A DNA stretch of 64,000 bases from Meandrina meandrites. Lineage: Eukaryota > Cnidaria > Anthozoa > Scleractinia > Meandrinidae. The translations under genes and the position numbers were made by a program. Position 1 is the stretch's first letter. Every line of letters starts with the position of its first letter. The DNA lies in the NCBI GenBank assembly GCA_963693305.1, contig OY855914.1, forward strand, positions 15,109,699 through 15,173,698, read 5' to 3'. Of this stretch, positions 45,736 through 57,121 are shown piece by piece. The notes beneath the pieces are model-generated. The model searched no databases. It was not told the origin of the DNA and was given only the letters and a program-made list of their open reading frames with translations.

Positions 45736-45783
45736 AAGTTATCGAACTTGAATAAAATTAGACAAGTACTTCCTTTTTTTTAG

Positions 45784-48022
45784 CGGAGCTCCAGCGCGCG
45801 AAGCGCGCCAGCGGAGCACCATGGGTAAGAAATTTTGGTTAACCATCAAGCCGAGAAAATTTGGTAATCACGTGACCGTACGAGCGTCCGTCCGTCCGTA
45901 CAGACTCTGGGGGAGGGGGAGGGGAGTCACAGGACAATTACCGCCTTGGTTACTGTTAAATCTTTGATATTGAATTTCCATGTCATGGTCAATTTGACAG
46001 ATGTCAAAACAAGGTATCCGCTGACCAGTATCACATGACCATATCGCGGGCTCAGGCGTAGAGCGAATCGAGGTGACGTCTTTTTTGGAAGTTGACCGCT
46101 GACCAGGTAATGGTTTTCCAGTTGATCGCGGGCTCAAGTACTCAGTTTTTTTACTTAGCCTGATAATTTTATCATCGCGTAAATTCAGATTTAAATAAAG
46201 GGCAAGGTAAATAACCGACAAGCTCTGCTTTTAGGCTTGGCTAAATCTATTTTAGAAATAATTAGTTTAGTTTTTTTTCTCATGTTGAATGAATGATCTG
46301 GACATTTCATTTCAACTTAAACGAAGCAATTGTACGAAAAGGCGGCAAATCTTTGGTACGCTGTTTACCTTTAAAGCTGAATGAAAGACGCGAAGAAAGC
46401 TACTGGCAAACATCGATTTTCGTGAATATTTCTCGCTTTATTTACTCATCTACATCATGGAAACCTATGCCAAATGATTTAGGACAACCTCTCAACGGGA
46501 AGATCCGAAATAACTGCCGATTTGAACAAAAAAGAGCGCGATGTGCAGGGCTCGACCTACGGCTGAGCAAGGCTGAATATCACTGAATTGAGCTCAAACA
46601 AAAGTGAATTCAGAGCCGATCAAGTTCACTGAAGTAAAGGATAAAAGACTGTTAAAGGCTACACCGATGGAAAGAGAGAAATTGATGTTCGATGATAATT
46701 CATATAATGTATATGTCGGTTGTGTTGGACTAAGCTTGCAACGAATTTGCCGTGTTCGTCTCCGATATTATTGGGCTGGTTTGAAAGCTTATCCCTGCAG
46801 AATTTATAAGCCTTCTTCAATAATGAGGTAACAAACGTAAACGTATGCACTAAGCATAAGCCTAATTTTATATTGAGAGAATTATACTTCATTTATGAAT
46901 GAATTTGAAGTTGTGTCGGTTTTCAGATCTTGACGTAAATATTTATCAAGCCTGTTCATGTTTAGTAAATTTGTTTAGTAAATATTTTGTTTAGACTAAT
47001 TATTTTGAGTTTTAGTTATTGGAGTTAACTGTGATGTTCATTATTGGATTTTGAAAACAAATTATTTTGCTTCACGGATCAAACTCGCGATTTCGGCTCG
47101 CTTGCATTTGTTTTGTTTCTCTTTATAATACCACTGCTTGTTAGTGAGTGTGTTGAATTTGCCGGTTTCGTTGCGAGTTACCTAGGCTGAGTGGGCTCAG
47201 ACTTAACCTACCGCATATTTACTTACCAGAAACGAAGAAAATTCATTCAGTTCTCTACATAAAATTCTCTTAGGTATTTAGCAACGCGTACGATAAAACA
47301 GAATTAGTAAATCATGCAACCAAACCACAACGAAAAGAAGACGGTTCAAAACAGTCAAAACATCATTGTAAGCTTATTCTAAGTTAGCGTGCACCACTTT
47401 CCAAATCACAAACTGCCACAATTCTTACACAAACACTGCTTTAAAATGACTTACATAACCGGCACCATCAATTTGCAGTGTTTGTTTTGCCGCCGTGATT
47501 TTCTCAGTTTGCCGTGGCGTGAGTTCATTTAGTTTACTGTGTTTAGCAGCGAGTTCACTTTGTTTTTCTGTACGTACTTTGTTTTTGCCTTGAGTTGATT
47601 TTCTTGCCCTAACAGTTTTGTTGTAATCAAAACAAGGTCAAGGTTCTTTTTACATTGAATAACTCATAGAGGTCCTAGAGGTGTATTACGAATTAGTGTA
47701 CAGTAAACGTTGTAAAAAGTTTTCCTAAGATTTGTTTTGCGCTTATGTACGTGCGTACGCGAGGAGCCCAATAAAGTGCACTTGTCAATTTCAATTTTAG
47801 AACCTGTCACTAAAGGCAGGAAAATTCAGACGGGTTAATCACGAAATATATTGACGTCGCTTTCGTCAACAAAATCATGAGAGGTTTTTTGTACCTACAT
47901 GGGCCACCGTGTAAGCTCAGAAATATAGTGTGGTTTCTTATTTGGTAACACTGCAATTTACTCAAGCAAAAAAAAAGATAAATGGGAGCTCCGCTTTTAG
48001 GCCTGCCTAAATCTATATATTA
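45784..48022. repeat. Region bounded by GGAGCTCC-type dispersed repeat pieces
   Basis: It begins with AGCGGAGCTCC and a GC-rich palindrome (GCGCGCGAAGCGCGC, about 45794). Two direct copies of GCTTTTAGGCTTGGCTAAATCTAT-type sequence lie at 46231-46255 and 47995-48022 (the second with CCTGCC). The same string occurs inverted at 4603-4640. Between them is about 1.7 kb of AT-rich DNA with no recognised protein; frames at 46293-46586 and 46604-46831 are open but featureless. A composite of old insertions of one family is the simplest reading. Confidence 0.5.
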
Positions 48023-48277
48023 AATTTACACTCATGTTGTAGTTGCATAAAATTTATAATCTACTTGAATAATTTTTTTTTAATTTTACGCTCTTGTTGT
48101 GTTTTCTGTCTTACAACCCCCTTTGCTTACCTGTTCCTTAAAACAGGGAAAACCCCCAACGATTGTTTATGTTACACCCACGCGCTGAATTAAAACAGCT
48201 CTTCACTGAACCGCGAATTTATTCCGCTGCTGTTGTTTTTATGTCTTCAAGGCATGGGTAATCTATTGAACTCTAGC

Positions 48278-48380
48278 CAGCGTAGCTTGGCGTTCTAGTC
48301 AGTCAGGGAGAGCGAGAAAACCAAACGCGCGCGCTCGTTTTCTCGCTCTCCCTGACTGACTAGAACGCCAAGCTACGCTG
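48278..48380. repeat. Perfect 44-bp hairpin with 15-base loop
   Basis: CAGCGTAGCTTGGCGTTCTA...GAGAGCGAGAAAAC (48278-48321) is exactly complemented at 48337-48380. The loop is CAAACGCGCGCGCTC. It is followed at once by a duplicated 22-mer containing GCCAAAACAATCTGGAATG (48389-48426). Perfect arms of this length imply a young element or strong selection. Confidence 0.95.
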
Positions 48381-48426
48381 AACATAGTGCCAAAACAATC
48401 TGGAATGCGCCAAAACAATCTGGAAT

Positions 48427-49300
48427 GAAGAAGCTATCTCATTTTTGCGAAAGTTTCTGAAATTAGCGACACTTTCTGAAATATCAGAAAGTTTCTGGGT
48501 ATTAACCAATCAGAATCCACTGAGCATTGAACCGTAAAAACGGCTTATATCATTATGGTAACCAGAAACTATCTGAATTTTCAGAAAGTTTCTTTGTTAT
48601 TAACCAATAGGAACTCCGGTTTGATCGCGGGAATAATATCGGTTTACATTAATATATATGTTAATTTAAGATACCGACGACACGAGAAACTGACATAGAG
48701 CTGCGTGTACGTGTTCGTAGATTTCCCTTTCGCCATTCACCAAAACGTGTGTTCGCCACAAAACAATATAAAGTTCACTCCTAACGTGAGGTAATTTAAT
48801 TTATCGTGAGAATAAATGCAAACCCCCTTATACCTTGTAGCCTAGCTTACAATGTTCAGTGGTTCTTTTCATCCAGCAATGCACATATATAATTATGATG
48901 GTTTAAGGTACAGCTTCCAAAGCGCTAGCTTTGAAGTTTCCAAACTTTATCCTTGTTGAATGTTCGTATCGCATTGAGTCTCAACTGTTTCATAACTGGA
49001 GATAAGTTTAGTGGAAAGTAAGTAGTAATGCGACTTTTCGACTAGGTGGACTTCCTTAACAAACTACGCGCCGGCTATCTGAGATTGTCTTACTCTGACG
49101 GAGCTCGTTATTAAAAATTTTACTGGAGATGTTATCCATACGCTTAACCTTCATCGATAAAGTGTCATTGAAAAGGAGAAAGTATCTGAATACTCAGAAA
49201 GTTTCTGCGATAGAACAATAGATTCCATTATAGCACAGGTTATCTACATTTTAGTGCGGCCTTTCACAAAAAAAAAGCCTGGCTAATTGAACTCGTGAAC
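48427..49300. other. AT-rich non-coding with three CAGAAAGTTTCTG palindromes
   Basis: TCAGAAAGTTTCTG-type palindromes occur at about 48484-48497, 48577-48591 and 49194-49207. The first two are each followed by TATTAACCAATMRGAA, a CCAAT box. This looks promoter-like, but no gene could be attached to it. Confidence 0.45.
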
Positions 49301-49820
49301 CGATAAAAAATAACAAGCTTAGATCAAGTGCTAATTGATATTTTATGTGTTTATCAAACAAAACGAAGCAAAAATTTGGAAAGGAAACAAAATTGTTTGA
49401 GCTGGACTTAATTTATAAGTCGTAAACAAATTGTTGCCTTTTCTGGACGTTGTTGTTGTTGGCTTGTTTCGTTGTTTTTCGATATTCATTACAATTTGAA
49501 TAGACCCGTGTCGACGCGTTGGCTCTATTGTGCGCCCGAGGTGAGAAAATATCACAAGTTCAATCCTATTGTTATAATAGCTCACCAGTGAACTAATTAA
49601 AACGACCCATTTTTTTGCCACACGGGCATGCAAATGTTATGGCGAAGAATTTAGACTAGTCCAACATTTTTGGTTTGTTATTGCCGAATTTAAATTGATG
49701 AGAGTCTGAGCTAGTCTTTAGTCCAGCTAGCTAGTGTTTTATGCTCACAAGTGGCACAACTGCTGATTGGCCAACTGCTAAAAGACTAAAACGATAAGTC
49801 TAAAGTCTCGGTTAGTGTGA
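49300..49820. repeat. Segmental duplicate of the 58-61 kb domain
   Basis: 49340-49520 is the reverse complement of 60150-60310. 49538-49555 carries the 18-bp promoter element GAGGTGAGAAAATATCAC. 49622-49800 repeats 57900-58070 and 60634-60800 (for example TTATGGCGAAGAATTTAGAC and TTTAAATTGATGAGAGTCTG) at about 90% identity. No gene remains in this copy. Confidence 0.75.
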
Positions 49821-50612
49821 TACATGTACACATATTTTAGTGTTTTTTTTTCTGTAATTTTCGAGTTTTTCAGGTACGCAGGTGCGTATGTGGGTACAGG
49901 TAGCAATACCCTTGCTTATGCTCACTTGACAGTCCGCTACGTCACAAATATCTTCTGACAACTGGGCCTATACATACCCGTTGACTCCGTATCAGGAAAT
50001 AGTCCGTGCTATTTCGCAAGATAATTGATAAATATCCCCCTAATTATATCCTTGTGTAGCCTGTGTACAGCCGTCACGCTCCCCTCAAAAAAATCGGGGA
50101 GGGAACGTCTGTGTTATGGCGGCGATAATCGTGTTCCAGTATCCTGCTGTTTTCGATTTACATTTCACATAAATTATCATATCGGGTGTCGCGTGTGAGA
50201 TTTGAATGGTGAACGTAACCAACAAGGGAGGTTGAAACTAAACATCGACCTCAAGAGACAAAACTCTCGATCAAATCAATGCAAGTAGCATAACCTTTAC
50301 AACAAAGAATGTCTCTGTAAAATGAACTTTTAGTTTTCTCAAAGTAAAGGTACAACAGTCCCGGCATAGTCAATCGAACCCAATCGAACTAAATTTCAAT
50401 CGAACTCAATTTTTTTTTTTAATAGAGTTTATTCGGACAAAACAAATACAACAACATTTACAGGATTAAGTTACATCGACACACACACAAAAAAAAAAAT
50501 ACATCGTACCGTTACTTTACGTACTTTGGTTTAGAACAATAAATACCAACAAGAAGAAAAGGAAAAAAAAAAAAGATGCAGTGCCTTAAGGTAACTTGAT
50601 TAAAAGAAAATT

Positions 50613-53600
50613 TCAGAGATGAATTTGAGACTTCGAACTACTTTTTTCGATAGAGATTTTTTCTTTAAGAAAGGCTAGGAAGGCTTCGAAATAGAAGTGT
50701 TGTTCATCTCTCGAGACAGTGTAAATGTAATATTTGGCGATAAGTAAACAGAGGTTTAAACCAAGCTGTAAAGGGAAGTTATTTGTGAAACCATAGATAA
50801 TATTTTCTTCAAGAAGCTCAATGGAATCGTCATTTTTGGTGTTCCACCAAGAAACAAAAGTATTCCAAAAAGACTTTACGTTCGAACAAGAGACAAACAA
50901 GTGTTTTAAGGTTTGTGTTTGTGCGCATAAGTGACATTTGTCATGTTCCTTGATTTTATCTCTGTACAGGGTTGAATTGGTTGGTAGAATGTGGTGAATG
51001 ATTTTGAACTGGAAGATGGCAAGTCGTGTGTCTTTAGTTACTTTAAAAGGAATATTGTAGATGGCGCGTATTGTGCCATCGTCCAGACTCAATTGTTTCA
51101 TTCTTCTTTCTGCGGTTGGAGATTCAAACTTTTTGTTTTAAGAATTTTAGTCGCCGCTTTACAGGACAATTTATTGATATCTATTTTTCTGTTATAATTT
51201 GAGTTGCATTGCGTCTCGTCAGTAGAGCCTTTTAGCAAGCGGATCCAGCTGGGGGGAATGGCATTACACAAGCCACAGTACTTGAGAAAGGTTGTTTTGA
51301 TTTGGAATTTAGTGTAGAATTCGTTAAATGTTAAGAATTTGTTTCCGCAGAAGATATCTTTGATACAGACGACCCCGGATTCGTGCCATTTTCTGTAGTA
51401 CACGGAAAAACCTTCAAGTTTGATGAAAGAGTTGTTCCATATGATTTCATTAAGTATTTGTTCTTTGGTTTCTGGAATGTGTTGGTTAATAGTCTGCCAG
51501 ATGTATAGAACGTCCTTGTAAAAGACAATAGGAACATCTATCTTAAGAAATTTTAGATCATAATTACATTCAAATAGAAAAGGTCCTCCTAAGTGCTTTA
51601 TGTACGATAAGGGTATGTGACTCCAGCATGCGTTATTTTTACTTTCATGTAATCTTCGTATTCACGAGACTTTTAAAGCTTTGTTAATTGTGTCAAAGTC
51701 CGTTAAATCTAAACCACCTTTTGTTTTAGGACCTATCATTGTCGTGTGCTTAATTTTGGCAGGTTTACTGTTCCAAACAAAATCAGAAATGGTTTGTTTT
51801 ACTAAGTCTGAGAATTTTGGCGGAAAAGACAGCACTGATGCGTTGTAAATGAGTTTGGACAGTCCGAGAGTTTTAAGGATAGTTATGCGGCCATACACGG
51901 TGAGGTTTCTTGGTAGCCATATGTTTAGTATGCTTTTCATTGAAACCAATTTTTGTTCAAAGTTTTTCTTGTAAGAGACTTCCTCGTTGTAGGTAATGTC
52001 AATTCCGAGGGAAGTTATCGGCTTAGAAGGCCAAGCAATATCCAAGGGAGCTTCAGAGTTATGTCTGAGAGCTCCTAACCACATTCCTTCGGTTTTAGTT
52101 TTGTTTACCTCTAGTCCCGAAGAATCTTGAAAGGCGTCTAGTATCTCGAACAGTTTTTCAGCTGAGGTTATGTCGGAAACGAAGGCGGTTGTGTCATCAG
52201 CGTATTGCGAAATTTTGTATTCCTTGTTATAAATTTTTATGCCTTTAATGTAGTGATTGTTTCTAATAGCGTTGGCTAAGATTTCAACCCAGAGGACAAA
52301 GAGAATACCAGATAGCGGGCACCCTTGTCTGACGCCTCTTTGAAGATGGAAAAATTCCGACGCGTGCCCGTTATTGATCACACAACTTGATATGTCGGTG
52401 TAAAAGGTCTTGACCCACTTCTGAATATTAGGTCCAAAGTTGAACGACTGCAGGGTTTTGTTTAAGAAGTTCCAATCGAGCGAGTCAAAAGCTTTTTTAA
52501 AATCGATAAAAATGGCGAGGCCGGGGATGCTTTCTAGGGATGTTACTTTCATTATATCTTGTATTAGCCTGATGTTTTGTCCGATATATCGGCCTTGAAT
52601 GTATCCGGTTTGATCCTCATTTATAAGTTTTGGGAGAACTTTAGATAGTCTTCCAGCCATGACTTTGGCTGCTATTTTATAGTCAATATTAAGAAGGGAT
52701 ATCGGTCTCCAATTTTCTAAATAGAGTCTGTTTTTTCGTTTCTTTGGCACTACTTTAATAATCCCTTGTTTTTGAGTTATATTTAGCTGTCCGTGTGTAA
52801 AAGCGTAATCGAAACTTGAGACCATTTCATCTCCTAAAAGAGGCCAGAAGAGTAGATAAAATTCTACGGAGAGGCCGTCGCTTCCTGGGCATTTGTTCTT
52901 GGCGCATTCCTTAAGGGTTTTAAAACATTCTTCTTTCGTTAGAGGTTTTTCAAGATCGGTTTGTTCAGCGTCACTTAGGCGGATAAGATTTGGATCATCG
53001 AAGAAAGTTTTATCATTTGAATTATCGGTCGGTACGGCGGTGTAAAGATTTTTATAGAAAAGTTTTTGGCAATTTAGAATTTCATCGGCTTGTGTTATTT
53101 CTTGATCATTATGTATTTTAAGTTTTGAAATGAAGGATTTAGAGTTTTGCCTTTTTTCTAAATTCAGGAAGTATTTTGTATTTTTTTCACCATGCTCGTG
53201 CCATCTGGTTCTGCTTCTGATAATAGCACCGTTGGTCCTGTACTCAGCAATCTTGTTTAATTCTGATCTAAGTCGATAAAGTTCTGTGATATTTTCTTTC
53301 GATCTGTTGGTTTCTAAGATTTCCGTTAAGCGCTCGATACGACTCGCAAGCTCTTTTTCATTGTTTCTGCGTTCCCTGTTTTTTCTTTTAGAGAACTGAA
53401 CACAGAAGCCTCTTATTTCCATTTCTATCATGTCCCAAGCGAGGCCTTTGTCTGAAAGATAGCTATACTTGTCTTTGAACTGAGGAATTTTGTCTGAAAG
53501 TTGTTCAATGAAGGTGTTGTCTTTGAGAAGAGAATTGTTAATTTTCCAGAAACCCGGTCCTCTCCGAACATAGTCTTGAGACTGGATTGTCAGGGTGACA

Positions 53601-54307
53601 GCGGAATGATCTGTTAAAGTTGAGTTTTTGATGTTCGTGTCTAAAGCGAGAGGTTTAAGATCTTCGGAAATCATCCAATAGTCCAATCTACATTGTCCTT
53701 TGAAAGCCTTATCCCGCCATGTAAATTGTTGTTGATTAGGATGTTGGCACCTCCAAACATCTATGAGTTTCAAAGAACTACACAAGTTTCTGATTTCACT
53801 AATTACGTTATTCTTCTTATTCACGTCAGATCCGCCAATTTTATCACAAGGTGTTAAAGCGCAATTGAAATCGCCGCCGACAATTATTTTGTGATCTGAG
53901 TGGTGTTTGAGAATGTTGAGTAAATTCGAGTAAAAAACTTTTTGATCTGAGTTGTTGTTTGGGCTGTAGATGTTACACAGCTGAATTTCAGTGTCGTAAA
54001 CAGTTACTTTGAGTAGTAAAAATCTGCCGTTCTCGTCTGCGATGATGTCATCTACATGAATGGGTAATTTAGGATTGAAAAGAATCATTGCTCCTCTGGA
54101 GTGATTAGTGCCGTGACTATAATAGACATCACCTCCCCATTCTGATTTCCAAACAGTTTCAATGCTTTTCGTGGAATACGTTTCTTGCAGAAAAATTATG
54201 TCGAATTTGTTGTTATGTAACCATCGGAAAAGCTGCCTCCTTTTACGTGTTTGGTTTATACCTCTGACATTTAATGAACAAAAGGTAGCTGCAAAAGGAG
54301 TTGTCAT
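50613..54307 (-). pseudogene. LINE ORF2: endonuclease and reverse transcriptase, one stop and one frameshift
   Basis: The enzyme that nicks target DNA and reverse-transcribes the LINE RNA. From ATG 54305-54307 the apurinic/apyrimidinic endonuclease spans about residues 1-240 (LNVRGINQ, FLQETYS, VGGDFNC, LTDHSAVT). The reverse transcriptase spans about 450-770 (CPGSDGLSVEFY, RPISLLNIDYK, FIDFKKAFDSLDW, RGVRQGCPLS, and the catalytic QYADDTTAF). A TGA at 51662-51664 interrupts in frame, consistent with a CGA-to-TGA transition, and the same frame continues to 51098. A one-base shift then leads into the last ~160 residues (50613-51101) with the C-terminal CHLC...H....C zinc knuckle. About 1230 residues in total, typical length. 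Confidence 0.9.
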
Positions 54308-54630
54308 TTTTTGTCATAAAAGGTGTAATATCATTATGCTATTAACTGCAGAATCAAAACAAATAATTTTTACGGGAAGCCTCATAAGACTTTGAAAAAT
54401 AGATTACTACTGCGAATCGTGCCGACCTATTAACTTTTAGTCTCAAAAAAGGCTGCAATGAATTTAAAGATAAGGCAATAATATAAAACGAACGAATTAA
54501 AGAAAAACATACATAAAATACTGGATAAAGCATGCCAAAAAGTGGTAGAAGGAAAAATAAATATAGCGGGTAAACAAAACCTTTCTACGGCCGTGTCCGC
54601 TACCTCCGCTTAAGATCTATAAGAAAAAGT

Positions 54631-55526
54631 TCACCTAGATTCCTCTAGATCGTCTTCAGAGAAGATCCTTATGGGTTGGTCATCGGGTGAGCACTTTATG
54701 AAAATCTTGCCGTCCAGAGTCCATACGCTTGCGAGGGTTTTAGCTTTTTTCAACTGGAAAGCTTGGTTGGCTATGTGCCTTCTGTACGATGTTAAATTTT
54801 CGTTGATGAAGATGTGGTCGCGTGCTTCAATCGCAGATGAATAAGACTGGAAGATGTTGGATATTCTCACATTTCGAAGTTTGATTCTTTCTTTATACAA
54901 TCTCGTCTTCGTCTTATGGCTACAAAATTTAACGATGATTGGTCTGCTTCCTTTCGTTGCGCGATGTAATTTGTGAGAGATCTCTATGTCTTCAGGCTTT
55001 ATGTCGACATCGATCGCGCTGGCTACTTTAATAACGACGCTTTCTGTGTCGGTGTAGAGGTTTTCTGGAATTCCGTGGATCTCGAGAGAGTTTTTACGTG
55101 TATATTGCTCCAGGGCATCGAGTTCGTCCCAAAGTTTTTGGGCTTCGCACGTCTCCTCATCTAGTAGCCTGTTGGTTTGTTTCAGCTTCTTTTTCGTGTC
55201 GTCTAGTTCTTTCCTGAGGGAAGCATTCGCGACGGAGGCTTTATCTAGATTGCTTTTGATTTCCTGCATTCCTGGTCGTAAAAGGCCACCGAGTTTCTTA
55301 GGTCTGTGAGTTCTTTCTTGAGATCTTGGTTCTCTTTCGAGATGCTTGATACGGTGGCTTGGATGTTTATGAGAAGGTTCTTTATGTCACGTAGACTGGG
55401 CTCTTCTTCATCTTCGGTTTCTATCGCATCTTCATTGTGGTCCGCCATGTTGGATTTTTTGGCGCAACTCGTGTCGTCCTCGGTAGATCCTCGGTCGCCT
55501 CTCTTATGTTTCCCTGACGTAGCCAT
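54631..55526 (-). pseudogene. LINE ORF1: coiled-coil RNA-binding protein, one frameshift
   Basis: ORF1 protein coats LINE RNA. It begins at ATG 55524-55526 (MATSGKHKRGDRGSTEDDTS); the acidic N-terminus is followed by a heptad-like coiled coil (LLINIQATVSSISKENQDLKK). A one-base shift near 55255 moves into the frame of 55269-54631, which continues the coiled coil (RKELDDTKKKLKQTNRLLDE). It then has the L1-type RNA-binding fold (RKNSLEIHGIPENL ... EISHKL ... RPIIVKF) and a C-terminal helical domain (ENLTSYRRHIANQAFQLKK). About 298 residues. The stop is 324 bases upstream of ORF2. Confidence 0.8.
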
Positions 55527-55640
55527 AGTTGTCTAAGACATCGTGTAATATGTTTCTTTGAAGCTAGGCACTTTTTATTGGAGTTAACAGAGCGGAGGAA
55601 GCCGCAGTTTGCTTAGCTTTGAAACATGCGACTGGTTCGG

Positions 55641-55987
55641 GTACAGGCAGCCCAAGCTCACGTTTCGAGCGGTTGGTAGGTATAAATTGGTGCTGCTTAA
55701 CACTAGACCGTTGAGAATATTATAAGGCTTTGTATGGGATTTGGGTCGATTTTGGCCGTATTTATGCTTAAAATACAGTGAATATACAAAATAAACTTAC
55801 TTTTGCCATTTGCAGCAAATGGCAAAAGTAAGTTTATTTTGTATATTCACTGTATTTTAAGCATAAATACGGCCAAAATCGACCCAAATCCCATACAAAG
55901 CCTTATAATATTCTCAACGGTCTAGTGTTACGCAACACCAATTTATACCTACCAACCGCTCGAAACGTGAGCTTGCGCTGCCTGTGG
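55641..55987. repeat. 173-bp near-perfect palindrome at the LINE 5' end
   Basis: Arms 55641-55813 and 55815-55987 are separated by a single A at 55814. Identity is above 95% (for example GTAAGTTTATTTTGTATATTC on one side and its complement on the other). On the minus strand it makes up the first ~370 bases of the LINE, so the element starts with an inverted duplication of its own 5' untranslated region. Confidence 0.9.
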
Positions 55988-56212
55988 TTCGGGCGAGGCC
56001 GCGCATGCGAATCGAACTCAATTCATGGATTGAGTTCGATTGAGTTCGGTGAGTCTCACCGAAAAGAAAAAAAACATCAATCGAACCCAATCGAACGTTC
56101 GATTTTCGAACTCGTGATTTGTGAAAATCCATAACCAGATCTTGGAAGCTCGAGTTACTTCAACCCGGAGTTTAGCGCACGTGTTTTTCGTAAACGAAGA
56201 AATTCCGCAGAA

Positions 56213-56425
56213 ATGGCTTCAGATGCGCTGTGGATTGTAACCTTCAAATGTGTAGTAAAAGGCTACCAGAAATGCCGCTTTGACGTCAAGGATGGCGAAG
56301 CTTTCAAGGTTTTAAAGAAAATAGACCAGATAGGCCTCACAGGCCGTACATTCCGAATAGCAAACGAGCACGGGCAATTAGGTCACCTTCAACGTGTTCT
56401 GTTCTGTTTCGTTCTGTTCTCTTAA
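56213..56425 (+). pseudogene. Captured gene fragment (70 residues) inside the TIR element
   Basis: ATG 56213 opens MASDALWIVTFKCVVKGYQK ... FRIANEHGQLGHLQ followed by low-complexity RVLFCFVLFS. The first ~60 residues have normal composition and look like the start of a real protein; I recall similar N-termini in cnidarian predicted proteins but cannot name a family. The remaining residues read into the CGTTCTGTTCTGTTTCG repeat, so the exon is cut off. Capture of a host exon by a non-autonomous transposon would explain it. Confidence 0.4.
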
Positions 56426-56927
56426 ATGCCGTGGACAGTTTATAAATGGGGTTTCTGTTATAAGAATAAATTGTAAAAACGCACAAGAAAAACATGTTTT
56501 GATGGGCTTGCTTTGGGCTTGCTTTGTATAGGTTTACCAGAGCCAATCGAACGCAATCCATTTAATTGTGTTCGATTGAGTTCGGTTTCCGAACCCAATC
56601 GAACACAATCAGATGGATTGAGTTCGATTGAGTCCGATTTTTTCGATTGAATTCGATTTGGCCGGAAATCGAACTCACTGAAAGTCTGGTGTTCGATTTC
56701 GTTCGATTGCCGAACTCAATCGAACTCAATCCACGGATTGAGTTCGATTGAGTTCGATTATCGAACGTTCGATTGACTATGCCGGGAACAGTCTCTGGCG
56801 AGGCCGGAGACAGATAAATATGTCATCCGTGATAAGATCAATACATCTTGCAACAAAGCCGGGCTCGGCAAAACTGGAGGCTAAAAGAATTGGTTATCCC
56901 TACCTTAACTTTAGTCATTGTGTGAGT

Positions 56928-57041
56928 GAGGTGAGAAAATATCACGAATTAATCCTATTGTTTAAACTGTGGACAAGTTAACCAATCAGAAGAAAGCTAC
57001 ATTCCTGCTTTGCTAATTTGGATCCCCTGGAGTGTATAAAA
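56928..57041 (+). promoter_or_regulatory. Compact promoter: 18-bp element, CCAAT box, TATA box
   Basis: GAGGTGAGAAAATATCAC at 56928-56945, CCAAT at 56982-56986 (AACCAATCAGA) and TATAAAA at 57035-57041. The same three signals in the same order precede the paralogous gene at 58952. The 18-bp element also occurs at 49538-49555 and inverted at 58081-58098 (one base different) and 60813-60830. Confidence 0.7.
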
Positions 57042-57121
57042 GGCAAACTGGTTTTAACTGTGTTGGTCATTTCGCTTCACAAGCTGACACCAAAAACACA
57101 AGTAAAGTGTACTACGACTTT

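Larger units (their letters stand above)
50412..56009 (-). mobile_element. Nearly full-length L1/Tx1-type LINE, minus strand, nested in the TIR element
   Basis: 5.6 kb from the 5' end near 56009 to a poly(A) tail that appears as T10-12 at 50410-50421. The target duplication AATCGAACTCAATT is present at 50398-50411 and 56010-56023; the caveat is that this motif is itself common in the host element. It contains ORF1 (coiled coil plus RNA-binding domain) and ORF2 (apurinic endonuclease, reverse transcriptase, zinc knuckle), with only a few mutations, so the insertion is recent. The 5' end is occupied by a long palindrome (55641-55987). Confidence 0.9.
50360..56786. mobile_element. Non-autonomous DNA transposon with 20-bp TIRs and 6-bp TSD, split by a LINE
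   Basis: TIRs CCCGGCATAGTCAATCGAAC at 50360-50379 and its exact complement at 56767-56786. The direct duplication AACAGT is at 50354-50359 and 56787-56792. Inside both ends are many copies of AATCGAACTCAAT and its inverse (50381-50411; 56010-56110; 56545-56765), so the ends are subterminal-repeat-rich. Without the LINE the element is about 830 bp and carries only the 70-residue frame at 56213-56425. The superfamily is not determined; 6-bp TSDs occur in only a few groups. Confidence 0.85.

Noticed and set aside
45868..46221. 117-codon minus-strand frame beginning MSVIYLALYL
   Set aside because: It reads across a dispersed-repeat region with duplicated CGCGGGCTCA segments and no recognisable domain.
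50412..56009. LINE as an independent host gene cluster (endonuclease-RT family)
   Set aside because: Poly(A), target duplication and ORF1-ORF2 order show a retrotransposon insertion.
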